A stretch of DNA of 64,000 nucleotides from Paragyromitra xinjiangensis (lineage: Eukaryota; Ascomycota; Pezizomycetes; Pezizales; Discinaceae): NCBI GenBank assembly GCA_038503065.1, contig JBCAMK010000009.1, forward strand, positions 620,001 to 684,000, in the 5' to 3' direction. Positions 1-11,574 of this stretch are shown piece after piece. The position numbers and the translations under genes are program-made. The notes below the pieces were generated by a model. That model did no database searches. It was given only the letters and a program-made list of their open reading frames with translations, and was not told the origin of the DNA. Numbering within the stretch: the first letter of the stretch is position 1; the number at the start of each line of letters is the position of its first letter.

Positions 1-563
1 GCTCTATATCCCGTCTCTTAGTATCCTAAGACGAGGCGCCATCTCAGTCATAACCCATCACTCGCCTTCACAACTACGTTCGTGTTGGTGGTCTCCTAAT
101 ATCGTATGAAACAGTCTTCTAAGAGACGAGCTCAGACTGTAGAACGAAGTAGAAGGCTCTGGCAAGCACGGACTGAAGAACAAGGAGACTATATATTCAG
201 GCCTGCGCTAGAGTCGCCCTTCAATCGATCAAGTCTCGATCACTATTTACAACAGTTCATCCAGATTGCAAGCTAATCTCGCAGCTTTTTCAGTAGTCAC
301 AAAGTACATGAAATATAAATTTTCAAATTTTTAATTCGTGGCGCAGACCAACCTAAAGATGGTCCTTGTAGTTACTAACAAGAGCGCTCTACGAACAAAC
401 AAACATGCTGTAAAAAAAGGAAACAGGGTTTTCTGTGGTACTGCACCAAACTCGCACTAGGCAGTAACATTAATGTCAAACCAAACTCTCCCCAAAAAAG
501 GAAAACCTCCCATCTATCAATGTCCAATTCCCCCCCTTTCCTCATCTAACCAACTTTACTCCC
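1..563. other. Non-coding left edge
   Basis: I see no supported gene here. The stretch is moderately AT-rich and ends in pyrimidine-rich sequence that is probably the 3' untranslated region of the minus-strand gene ending at 564. A gene cut off by the window edge cannot be excluded. Confidence 0.4.
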
Positions 564-1640
564 TTAAGTCTGCTGTCTATTTATACCCCCTCTACTCCTT
601 CTCGCCCTCGCCGCCCTTTCAGCCGCCCGTCTTCTCGCTCTCTCCCTCTCCGCCTCCTGATCCCGAAGCGCCGCACTCCTCCACAGCCAGTACTGCACAT
701 CCCCGACAAGGCTCAACTCGCTGATACCCCTTAGTCCAAGATTGTGCGGGTAAGACACACTCGGAGTCGATACATACGACTGCTGACCGCCTTGGTCATC
801 TGAAGCCTGCTCAGCTTGTCCGACCACTCTAGGAGTAGACGGAGAAGAACTACTACCAACTTGACTCGGGGCTGCGTTATGATGTGGCACACCGAATCCT
901 GGATAGCGGTTAATATGCTCTCCTATGGTCTCAGCTTGGGAGGACACAGAAGCTCCATTAGCACCAGCTCCGGTGGGAGTTCTCACAGAGGTGGTTTGAA
1001 GGGGGGCTGTGGGTTGTGCGGCTAACATGCTGTTTAGCGAGCTGAATATATGCTCAGGTCTTCCGTTCGCGGTGCTAGGACGAGGAGGAGGCATAAAGTT
1101 TGCAGGTGGGCTCGTAGGTCTAATTGCAACGTCGTTGAGGCTGAATGAAGGGTTAGGTTGGAAGTCTCCCATCGAAACTGGTGTTTGTTCTGTGGTTGCT
1201 AGGACAGCAGCAGAAGGGCTCTGCATCTCAGAGAGAGTAGATACGTTATCCATAGCACCTCCATAAACCGGTAATGTCTGATGCAAACAACGGTGATGTT
1301 GTTCTTGGGGGATGCTAAAATATCCATCTTCCATCTTTCTCATCTCAGCGGTCCTCTCGATATCTTCCTCCAAATCTGACTTTATGGGTATATCCAAGAT
1401 TTTCCCTGTAAAGCCAGGCTCGCTAGGTGACATGTTGATCCATTTATCACCTACCTTACCCCAGATCATAGACCATGGATGAGTAGGGGTGCTGCTGCAC
1501 ACGGTACAGAGTGGGATGGACGAGTTAGGGCGGAGGAGGTAGCGAGATCCGCAGGGAGTGGGTTCGGAACCGCAGAGGCCGAGGAAGCGGAGGTGGTTGG
1601 TGTGCGGGCAGGTGTACCTGTACTCTGTGTAGAAACACAT
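564..1640 (-). CDS. Hypothetical protein with Cys/His-rich N-terminus
   Basis: This is a single 358-residue open frame starting at an ATG at 1640. I do not recognise the family. The N-terminal 50 residues hold spaced Cys and His residues (YTCPHTNH near 9-16, LCGSEPTPC near 22-30, PLCTVC near 43-48), an arrangement that could bind zinc. The middle is low-complexity and rich in Pro, Ser, Thr and Ala. The C-terminus is a basic Arg/Ala/Glu-rich helix (RERARRRAAERAARARR). Antisense frames over the same stretch are shadows of this compositional bias. It is divergent from RVB1 with about 380 bp between starts. No intron is needed, though an upstream exon cannot be excluded. Confidence 0.6.
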   Translation of the reverse strand: MCFYTEYRYTCPHTNHLRFLGLCGSEPTPCGSRYLLRPNSSIPLCTVCSSTPTHPWSMIWGKVGDKWINMSPSEPGFTGKILDIPIKSDLEEDIERTAEMRKMEDGYFSIPQEQHHRCLHQTLPVYGGAMDNVSTLSEMQSPSAAVLATTEQTPVSMGDFQPNPSFSLNDVAIRPTSPPANFMPPPRPSTANGRPEHIFSSLNSMLAAQPTAPLQTTSVRTPTGAGANGASVSSQAETIGEHINRYPGFGVPHHNAAPSQVGSSSSPSTPRVVGQAEQASDDQGGQQSYVSTPSVSYPHNLGLRGISELSLVGDVQYWLWRSAALRDQEAERERARRRAAERAARARRSRGGINRQQT

Positions 1641-2022
1641 ATTGATGCATCTGGTAGTGGGAAGGAAGAGGAGGAGAAGGAAGTGGAGGAGGAGAAGGAA
1701 GAGGGGGAAGTAGATATAAGGTGTAATGATGAGAGAAGGAGAGAAGGGGAGATATTTTTAATTCTGGCTTCATGAGGCGAGGTTTGGATGTATTGGTAAA
1801 TATTAAAAACTACAGGTTTCTTTCTCAGTACCTTTCTCGGTATAAAGTCATACGACACTCCGCGGTTATTTCAGTACTTACTTGCCCCCGTCACACCGTG
1901 ACCGAGTGACTTCCCGTGCTCGTCACTCCTGGCTTGGCGGCTTGGCACTTAAACAACAAACGCGAGCCTCAACCTTCCATTCCGACCTCCACCACCTACC
2001 TCACCACACTCACACTCCTAAA

Positions 2023-3544
<1,522 letters not shown>

Positions 3545-4103
3545 TCAAGCTTCGCGTGATGGGTAATGATGGATGGAAAAGCTACTACCGTTAGCAATGA
3601 TTGTATAGTATTAATCTTGAGATAGAGAAAGTATTGGTATTACCTCCGATCGCACAAGCTGTAGTTGTAGTGTAGAGAGTTACCGTACCTGAGGGTTCTA
3701 TATCTCCACCAAAACTCACTTGAAACGGTGCCTGGCATAGAGCGATGACGTAGGGTTAGGGGTGCAAATGAGCTCATCTCAGCTCTGACAACAAACAGCG
3801 CCGCAACTTCTGCGGGGCTCAAACTCCGGACCAAACAGCTTCCGTTTGCTGAGAAAAAGAACAGAGTAAATACAGAAATAGAGACTCGATCCTTTCTAGT
3901 GATCTTCATTGGCCGTGGGGTTATTCGGGGAGACCCACCGCGGGGTTTTTCCGCTTGGTGCTACCTTTAGCTCCATCCGTGTAGAAATCCGATAACCGAT
4001 AGACCCCACCTCTTCTGCGCTTCTTCCCCCCCTCTTCTCTTCTCTTCTTCTTCTCCCCCCCTTCCCCCCTCTCTTCCCCTCCTCTCCTCTCTTCCGCCCC
4101 AAA
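3545..4103. other. Intergenic region between RVB1 and the AMMECR1 gene
   Basis: No gene is supported. The last 100 bases before the AMMECR1 start form a long C/T-rich tract (about 4010-4100), common in fungal promoters and 5' untranslated regions. Antisense open frames here are by-products of that pyrimidine tract. Confidence 0.5.
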
Positions 4104-4911
4104 ATGGCCGCCGTACCCCACTGCCACTACTGCTTCGAGACCCTCTCTGCCCATCTCGAACACCGCAAACCACTCTCGCTCTCCCAAATCGAAGCCCTCT
4201 ACCGCGAACACCAGCGCAAACAAACCACCCTCACAAACGGCGCCACCACCAACGGGCACACAAACGGACACACCAACGGAACAACCACAAACGGGCACGT
4301 CCCACCCGCGCGTCCTCTCTTCGTAACATGGAACAAGCGCTCCCGCAGCGGCAGCAAAAACCTACGTGGCTGCATCGGCACTTTTGAAGCACAACCTCTC
4401 GACCAGGGTCTCAAGAGCTATGCCTTAACCGCGTTCGTTCCCCTCCCTCTCTCTCTCTCTCTAGGTGCACTAGCTAACACTACCCAGAGCTCTTGACGAT
4501 ACCCGTTTCAACCCTATTACGCTGAAGGAGCTCCCTAGTCTCGAGTGCGGTGTGACCCTCCTCACTGATTTTGAGCCTGCTGCATCGGCGATGGACTGGA
4601 CGCTGGGTGTACACGGACTACGTATCAGCTTCGTGTACCATGGCAAACGCATGGGTGCGACGTACCTACCAGATGTAGCAGTGGAGCAGGAATGGACGAA
4701 GGAGGAGACGGTGACGAGTTTGATGAGGAAGGCGGGGTGGACGGGGAGGAAGGAGGAGTGGCGGAAAGTTGAGTTGAGTGTGGTTAGGTATAAAGGGACG
4801 AAGGCAACTGTGAGTTGGGAGGAGTATCGTGATCTTGTTGATGGAGGGGTAGATGATGATGATGATGATGAGGAGGAAGATGATGATGATGAGGAAGATG
4901 AGGAGGATTAG
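4104..4911 (+). CDS. AMMECR1-domain protein
   Basis: This is a member of the AMMECR1 family, widespread in archaea and eukaryotes with no established biochemical function. Exons are 4104-4432 and 4488-4911, separated by a 55-nt intron with a GCTAAC branch site, giving 250 residues. The family signature LRGCIGTF lies at residues 87-94, followed by FNPITLKELPSLECGVTLLT in the second exon, also typical. Two low-complexity segments are unusual: a Thr/Asn/Gly/His-rich insert at about 41-65, and an Asp/Glu tail encoded by GAT/GAG repeats (4850-4908). It lies tandem and downstream of RVB1. The start is the first ATG after the pyrimidine tract. Confidence 0.93.
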
Positions 4912-5597
4912 TTGGGTTGGGCTAGATGGTGAGGTTGGTGGGTGGCGTTTCAGCGGTTGTTTGGTATTGGATTTGGTATCGTTTGGGTTGGTTTGTTTCC
5001 TGTGTTCTTCCTTTTCTTCTCTTCTCCCCTTTTTCCCCTTTATCGACGTGTTCTCGAACGTAGACAGAAGCTTTAGACTTCCGAGGTTCCGGTTCAGATC
5101 ATAGATATACGGATTATATACTAATAGAACTTTGCTTTCTGATGTTTTGTTGGCTGTATTGAGGTTAGTTTATTTCATTTGAGATTGTTTTGGCCAGTGG
5201 GTGTTAGGGACATGGAGCACATGAATCGAGGGGGAAGTTTGAGAATGCGGTATACTGTTAGTTGATCGATCTATTCATTACGTACATAGGCAATACACTA
5301 TGATTCTTATTAGATAAAGCTGATTATGTTCAAGTATCTAAACGTGAAGGTGAAGTTTGTTGGTCACTAAGTATCACTCGTCCTATATTACGTCTTGGCG
5401 TTTGTAGATATCTCGTACTCTGAGGTAGTAACTTCAAGACAGAACTCAATCAAGACATCACGTTGTTATTCACGATATACGACAACGAGCGACTCAGACA
5501 AATTTCCATTCTACCATACAAAACACCTTATCACCCAATACCTCCCACACCATATAAACCCCTTCAAAACCCGTTGTAGGAGCAAACATACCTTCCA

Positions 5598-5598
<1 letters not shown>
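4912..5598. other. Intergenic region
   Basis: This contains the likely 3' untranslated region of the AMMECR1 gene and AT-rich sequence. No supported gene. Confidence 0.4.

Positions 5599-5630
<32 letters not shown>
5599..5630. repeat. (CA)16 microsatellite
   Basis: Sixteen uninterrupted CA units, followed by A-rich sequence. A shorter TG run lies on the other side of the neighbouring minisatellite near 6655-6668. Confidence 0.95.
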
Positions 5631-5634
<4 letters not shown>

Positions 5635-5726
5635 AGAACACAAAAGAAACAGAAAAGAGAAAAAAAACTCACATCCAGTTGACTAGGCCTGTCTGCCCCC
5701 ACCCCAGCAAATCCGCCATCCAGCCA

Positions 5727-6512
5727 TCGTATCCAGTTGAAGTCGACCGGTTTGCCCTTGGCGCAGCGCGATGGGCTCCCCCGAATAGCCCAAACCTCAT
5801 ACCAAAGCCGTGTCCAGTTGAAGTCGTGCCGGTTTGCCCTTGGCGCAGCGCGATGGGCTCCCCCGAATGGTCCAAACCTCGTACCGGATCCATATCCAGT
5901 TGAAGTCGTGCCGTCCCGTTGAAGTCGTGCCGAATTGCCCTTGGCGCAGCGCGATGGGCTCCCCTAAATGGTCCTGACCTCCTACCATGTCGTCAATCCA
6001 GTTGAAGTCGTGCCGACCAGATTGCCCTTGGCGCAGCGCGATGGGCTCCCCCGAATGGTCCTGACCTCATACCAAAGCCGGATCCAGTTGAAGTCGTGCC
6101 GACCGGATTGCCCTTGGCGCAGCGCGATGGGCTCCCCAGAATGGTCCAAACCTCATACCAAAACCGGATCCAGTTGAAGTCGTGCCGACCGGATTGCCCT
6201 TGGCGCAGCGCGATGGGCTCCCCAGAATGGTCCTGACCTCATACCAAAGCCGGATCCCGTTGAAGTCGTGCCGACCGGATTGCCCTTGGCGCAGCGCGAT
6301 GGGCTCCCCCGAATGGTCCTGACCTCCTACCAAACCAGATCCAGTTGAAGTCGTGCCGACCGGATTGCCCTTGGCGCAGCGCGATGGGCTCCCCAGAATG
6401 GTCCAAACCTCCTACCAAACCCGGATCCCGTTGAAGTCGTGCCGACCGGTTTGCCCTTGGCGCAGCGCGATGGGCTCCCCCGAATGGTCCTAACCTCATA
6501 CCAGTGGATCCT
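5727..6512. repeat. 86-bp minisatellite, nine copies
   Basis: Nine GC-rich tandem copies are anchored by the core GCGCAGCGCGATGGGCTCCC. The GGGCTCCC landmark occurs at about 5773, 5855, 5956, 6043, 6129, 6215, 6301, 6386 and 6472, so most spacings are 85-87 bp. Copy 1 is 82 bp, and the 101-bp spacing reflects an internal duplication of a TTGAAGTCGTGCCG segment. Because 86 is not a multiple of three, successive copies are read in rotating frames, and all three minus-strand frames of the unit are open over long stretches. This explains the many overlapping ORFs. Consensus introns on the minus strand lead into the array from its right side. Confidence 0.95.
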
Positions 6513-6517
6513 GGAGT

Positions 6518-6641
6518 ACTACAGAAATAGAAGTTAGTTAGAGGGGAGGGGAGGAGGGAGCTTACGTGGTCTTGTTGGTGGGTCCGTATCCGATGCTGCG
6601 TATGTGAGTTAGTAATGGCTCTTTAGAAGTTTTAAATGTAC
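6518..6641 (-). other. Two consensus introns around a 30-nt mini-exon leading into the minisatellite
   Basis: On the minus strand a 46-nt intron-like segment (6641-6596; GTACAT start, ATTACTAACTC branch, CGCAG end) is followed by a 30-nt exon (6595-6566). Then comes a 47-nt intron (6565-6519; GTAAGC start, CTAACTAAC branch, TCTGTAG end). Reading the mini-exon as IGYGPTNKTT continues in frame into the repeat array. I found no convincing start codon upstream, so this may be a non-coding spliced transcript or an unresolved gene. Confidence 0.4.
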
Positions 6642-6768
6642 ATGTAGTCTTGTTTGTGTGTGTGTGTGAGTTTCTATCTACTAAGTCTTTTGTCTATCTA
6701 ATGGGAAGTTAGTAGGTTTGATAATAGAACGGTGAAAGTCATCGAACTAAAGATAGGTAGGAGGAAAT

Positions 6769-6901
6769 AGATTCTATGGCACTTGTTAGTTCGTCTGTCA
6801 GTTAATTAGTAAGGAGAAGTCTGTGGGAGGGAAAAGATTCTATGGTACTTGTTAGTTCGTCCGTCAGTTCCTAACTAGTAAGGAGAAGCCTATAGAAGGG
6901 A
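6769..6901. repeat. 66-bp tandem duplication
   Basis: The segment beginning ATTCTATGG(C/T)ACTTGTTAG occurs at 6771 and again at 6837, followed in both by TTCGTCYGTCAGTT, a TAGTAAGGAGAAG block and a similar G-rich end. Two imperfect copies in direct orientation. Confidence 0.8.
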
Positions 6902-8676
6902 AATATAAGTGATTGATAACTGGCTAGGACGGACGCTAACGAGTTAGATGAAGGCCGCTAGAAGGACAAGAAGTAAAGGGAGAGAAAAGAAGAAAGAGAG
7001 AAAGAAATATCCCGTGGTTTCGAACGATTGTTACTGTGGATGGAAGAACGGAGAGAGGGAGCGGTGAGGGAGGATGGGTATTTAAGATGAAATCTAGAGA
7101 GCTGCCAAGGTCTCTCCAAGTATAGTGAGCGGCCAATTTTTTTTGAATTTCAGAGCCACCTTGAGGTATTGGGGGTACTGGCTGGTTGATGTAGGGTGCA
7201 AACAAAGTGAGATCATACCATACAGCTTTGCTGCAATCCATTCTATTATTATCTTTCCTAATTGGGATATTGCAGATATTACATGTCTCTATCCTTATCG
7301 AATTAAATGGAAAGAACTCGTTAGAGGATACTATTTTCTGTTTTAAGCATTGAAATCAGAAAATCAGATTATGCTCTTTTTAAAAATTCAAGTACGGATA
7401 GCTACATACCGCGTAAGACGTTGTTCGATCAAGATATAATAGTGTTTTGGCGAAGAGCACTGACTAAAGAAAGGCCCTAAAGCAGCAGCACACTACATTT
7501 AGTACTTGTCGTAGAGAAATATAGCAATAAGAACAGTTAATTGTGTAGCGTTTTGCGTAGCTGGTCATTCAGGTACATTTTGTCAAACACAATTCGCCAG
7601 TGGTTGAACTTTGTGTGCAGCTTCCGGGCTATATAGAGCAAGTAGATTTCTTTGCGAGTACATGTAGTTATGCTATTATCTCAAAAAAAAAGCATCCGCG
7701 ACGGCCCAGTCTGCTGTAATTCTCATATCCCACTCTAGTCTCCTGTCTCCACCTCCACATCGCTTCTCCTGATTAGACTAATGCTGCAGATATGACATGT
7801 GCGCTTTCTAGGTGAACCTTGAGCTCCCAACTACCCGGTAGTTTAGTACAACATTTGTCCCAACGACAGGTTGGTTTGGACTTTCAAATATGAAAGTCCA
7901 TGTGTTAAGCCATGATAAGCCGGGTAGTCAGCAAAGTATTTCCAACATGTCCTTCAGAGACACTGAAATTCTACGAGCTGCTCATCCAGTTTGGGCTTAG
8001 GCTTAGGCTTGGTGATCGCAGAAGGAGCTGGTTGTTTAAAGCGTTTAGGGTTGGGTTTCATGGTCGAGCATAGGCCCATCAAACTTTTCAGAACACCAAG
8101 CTTATCAATTATAGCTGAATTACCAAACATCTACTCAGCAATTATTCTCTGCTGCGGTGATAGGGCTATTGCGCTGGGAAAGAATATTTTGGACTGCTAT
8201 AGGGCACCGCATTTTGTCGACGTTTATTTGATGCATCCTTCTCCAACCCCACCCCTTGCACACATTTTACTGCAGATATTTTTGTACTGTCTCTTGAAAT
8301 CTTTGGGGGCTTCCCTCAAGGTTCGGTACCTACTCTTGAGCTTCGACAGCATGTCCTGCTTCTTTCTTGAAAAGGGCTTCACCTCCGGAGCCCTTTACTA
8401 CTTGCCTTAAACAGACCTAGCGCCTCATAGGTACCTTGTGACTTATTGGAGATGGCTCAACATTCGAGAAGACTTAGTGAGGAAAACGTTTATTATCTCC
8501 ACCTGATCAAAATCAGCCTAGACAAAGGAAGTTATTCAAGACTCGTGCTATCCTCTCGCATCTTCTTACACTATCACGAGAAACCCCTACATACAAAGTG
8601 ATGCTAGGGCCGGACTACCGAGATTTCAAGTACAGGTACGATAGACATCACGAAAACCTGAGGGTGTTATCATCTC
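6902..8676. other. Gene-poor region
   Basis: I cannot support a gene. A minus-strand reading around 7950-8390 shows Lys/Pro-rich peptide (for example ITKPKPKPKLDEQL) broken by stops, which could be an eroded gene or chance. Spliced lineage-specific genes may be hidden here. Confidence 0.35.
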
Positions 8677-9285
8677 TCACCGAAGTTCGAGCATAGGTCC
8701 CCCCGCCTTAGACTCAATCCAATGACAAACCGGATTCTCCTCCGAGAAATCACTAAAAAGCCAGCCTCTCTTCCAACCATCCCTACCAAGAATCCTCTTA
8801 ACATGCATCTTAGTAAGTGGAAACTCAGCATCCCAGACCGCTTCATGAAATGTAAGTTCGGTATAGACCTTTCCAATATCCGTATAAACGGCTTCCAACA
8901 ACGGACGAACCGTTTCTTTAGCAACACCATCGTGCCCTTGAGCAGGAATAGGATAAGCAGTGAGACTGTAGGTATCATACAGTTGTTCGACACCACCAGG
9001 ATAGCTACGATCAATCACAACGAGGCAGTTCTCGACTCTGCGAATCGCGGCGGCGAGAGCATTAGCCTTACTTCTATTGAGGAAATGACCCATTGGGTGG
9101 CATTTAAGGTCCTCGGAAGCGGCAAGTTCCCGACGGACTTGGGTGTGGAGGCCTTGGAGCTGGAGCTGGAGCGTTAGTTGTGGTGGGTTGCCATTAAAGA
9201 CGTTTTGCACTTTGTTGAGGGTTTTGTCTTTGAAGGTTCCTGTGGCGGAGGAGACTTTATTAAGAGTATCTTTAATGTATGACAT
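8677..9285 (-). CDS. Hypothetical protein, member of a local paralogous family
   Basis: This is a single 202-residue open frame with ATG at 9285. I do not know the family. The sequence is mixed alpha-helical, with no signal peptide and no membrane segment. The first 35 residues resemble an amphipathic helix (SYIKDTLNKVSSATGTFKDK). From residue about 85 to the end it aligns with the 179-residue ORF at 14251-14790: GGVEQLYDTY against GGVESFCLTV, ELTFHEAVWDAEFPL against QLSFSKEIWGTQLPL, and GWKRGW against HWEAGW. The plus-strand frame across it is an antisense shadow. The conserved Trp, Gly and acidic positions in both copies suggest real coding. Function unknown. Confidence 0.65.
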   Translation of the reverse strand: MSYIKDTLNKVSSATGTFKDKTLNKVQNVFNGNPPQLTLQLQLQGLHTQVRRELAASEDLKCHPMGHFLNRSKANALAAAIRRVENCLVVIDRSYPGGVEQLYDTYSLTAYPIPAQGHDGVAKETVRPLLEAVYTDIGKVYTELTFHEAVWDAEFPLTKMHVKRILGRDGWKRGWLFSDFSEENPVCHWIESKAGGPMLELR

Positions 9286-10590
9286 CGCTAGATAGTTAGT
9301 TGCAAGAGGTAGATTTTTGTTTTTTCGGCTTGGGGTTTATGTAGGAGAAGGGGTGTATATGGAGGTAAATTTATGAAGGTGATGCGGGTGAGAGTGGGGC
9401 CCAGCCTTTAATTTATAGTGGCCTGAAGGAATTCTATATTGGAGAGAGAAACATAGAATAGAGAAATCAGAAGGACCTATAAACTGTTTGTTAGAGAAGA
9501 CGACTCAAGCAGTCTTAGAAAATTCTCGTAAAATTCTGCATATTTTTTTTTCCAGGAACGCGGCTAGGGACTACCAGGGCGGAGACTACGATTTGCGCAC
9601 CCGAGTGATATTTCATGATGATCCCTGGGTGGCAGTCCCCCGAAGTTCCTCAACACTCGATAAATGAACAAACAGCCAGAAAAAAGATCACGGAAATAGA
9701 GATTCCAAGCCTTAACGGAGGACCATACTTAATGCCAGTCGCAACATTCAGATGAATGGGATTGACACTTGAGCGAGATCATCAGCTGCAGGTACTCTAT
9801 GAGAGAGTTTGACTTAAGCAGAGGAATCTCTCTCGAGAAGAACATCTATCCTTATGAAACATCTTGCGACCTAGCTAGTTCTAGGTGCTTCGCATTTAGG
9901 CGACCGCGGTAGGATTTCGGGGCCTACACAGATTGTTACCAAACATGGGACGGTTGGGATGAGACAAAAACTACTCACTAAGATGAAGTTAGAAAAACTT
10001 TCCTCGTTACCGGATATGACGGGCCTCTAAGCACCCACCCTCCGTCAGATTTTGGGAGTTTAATGGGAGATTCCTTAACGTCAAAGTAAAAGAACTCTAA
10101 AACCGAACCCCAAAAAGCCCTGAAAGACAAAGTCCGGAACCCCAAAGCTTACAATCAAAGCAATCAGAAATTTATTACACCTCATACATGTAAATTTAAC
10201 CTATATACAAAAAAATCACCCATACAAGAGCCTGCCCCCCGCATAACGTTAACGCCTATATCGAAGTAAGAACCTAGCCCACAAACCAAAAGTCCACCGA
10301 AACAAAACATCACCCACAAACGGAGGAAAGCTAACCCGAAGAAAACTCCCCCAAAAAAAGTCTATCTAAGAATATGTCCCACTAAAACTGTCCAAAAGAA
10401 ACAAGAAACAAGAAACAAAAACAAAAAGTGGAAACAAATATCCACCATCAAAGTCCATCCATCCCATCCATCCAAACACCCGAATACACCACCCAAATAT
10501 GAAAGATATACAAAAAATAATAGACCCATTCCCAAAAAAAAAAAGCATATACTCCAAAAAAAGCCCACCAACTCCCCAACCCCTAAGCCC
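9286..10590. other. Intergenic region
   Basis: No gene seen. The last 250 bases are A/C-rich on the plus strand and probably form the 3' untranslated region of the F-box-like gene. ORFs called there are low-complexity artefacts. Confidence 0.45.
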
Positions 10591-11574
10591 TTAAACCTCG
10601 AGCTCTTCGAAAAAAATATCAGGTCCCAACAAAGTCGCGGAATCCATCCCCATTATCCTCCAGACGCGTTTGATGTGGATCTCCGCTTCCTGCTGGACAC
10701 ACGCATCATCGATGTTTGTCCATTGCTCCCAGGTGTGGTCCGCACCCTGCTGCATGGTTCCAGGTAGTTGAGACCAGCAACCCGTTGTCGCCTTGCACAC
10801 AACATATATGTCTCTAATTTCTTGTATCTGGTACTGAAGAAATAGATCAGCACGACGGCGTTTACGATCGAGGAGCTCCTGCTGGGTCATTGACGCGCGG
10901 TCACCAGTTTCGACTGGAGCGATAGCGATGGAGAAGATATTATAATGAGAAAAAAGAAGATTGTACTTCTTGCGTTCGTCAACCCAGTCAGGGGCACAAG
11001 CGAGGACCAGGAGATAGTAGCGGATGATGGCTTTATCGATTCGGAGGGATTCCTGTGGTGTTATCGAGCACGTTTCGGAGATGGAGATTTCAGAGACGGG
11101 AATACCGCGGCTGATATGCTCCCAGGAATAATCTATGAATATGTGCTCTTTGACCAACTTCCTCCATAGAGAGCACCTCTTCGTGAACTTCATAAGTCTC
11201 GTTGCTTCAGCGAGTCCTATCTTAGTGCCACCTTCAAAGATGCCTACGCCAGGTTTCTTGTTGCATTTCCCATGGTCGTGTTCGTGAGACCCTTCCTTGT
11301 CGTCAGTAGTGAGCGAGGGAGTGCGAACGCACGGCTCGGCATGACACAGCTGCCCAACTCGCCGTTGGTGGTGCAAGAGCTTGTTAGTGTCGTCCCAGGT
11401 CTCTCGAAACTGACTCCTGGCGATCACCTCGCAGACTCCGTACTGGTTGGATTTGAAGATCAGACTGAAAATTTTGCTTGCACGGATCAGGGAGTTAAGG
11501 TCATGAAAGCTCGAAAGGAGCTTCATGACCATTAGGATGAGCTCCGGGGACATTGACTCCAGATGAGAGCTCAT
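10591..11574 (-). CDS. F-box-like domain protein
   Basis: This is a single 327-residue frame with ATG at 11574. The N-terminus (LESMSPELILMVMKLL, then DLNSLIRASKIF) has the helix-turn-helix pattern of the fungal F-box-like domain, which recruits substrates to SCF ubiquitin ligases through Skp1. The rest matches no domain I recognise. It carries a Cys/His patch (HDHGKCNKK) near residue 102 and a Trp-rich C-terminal part. Such single-exon F-box-like proteins are numerous and fast-evolving in filamentous ascomycetes. No substrate can be inferred. Confidence 0.65.
   Translation of the reverse strand: MSSHLESMSPELILMVMKLLSSFHDLNSLIRASKIFSLIFKSNQYGVCEVIARSQFRETWDDTNKLLHHQRRVGQLCHAEPCVRTPSLTTDDKEGSHEHDHGKCNKKPGVGIFEGGTKIGLAEATRLMKFTKRCSLWRKLVKEHIFIDYSWEHISRGIPVSEISISETCSITPQESLRIDKAIIRYYLLVLACAPDWVDERKKYNLLFSHYNIFSIAIAPVETGDRASMTQQELLDRKRRRADLFLQYQIQEIRDIYVVCKATTGCWSQLPGTMQQGADHTWEQWTNIDDACVQQEAEIHIKRVWRIMGMDSATLLGPDIFFEELEV

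Noticed and set aside
5727..6512. Tandem array as a possible CRISPR
   Set aside because: The units are contiguous 86-bp repeats without unique spacers, in a eukaryotic genome.
7991..8410. 139-codon plus-strand frame
   Set aside because: It lacks an ATG at its start and its composition looks random; the minus strand of the same region looks no better than an eroded gene.
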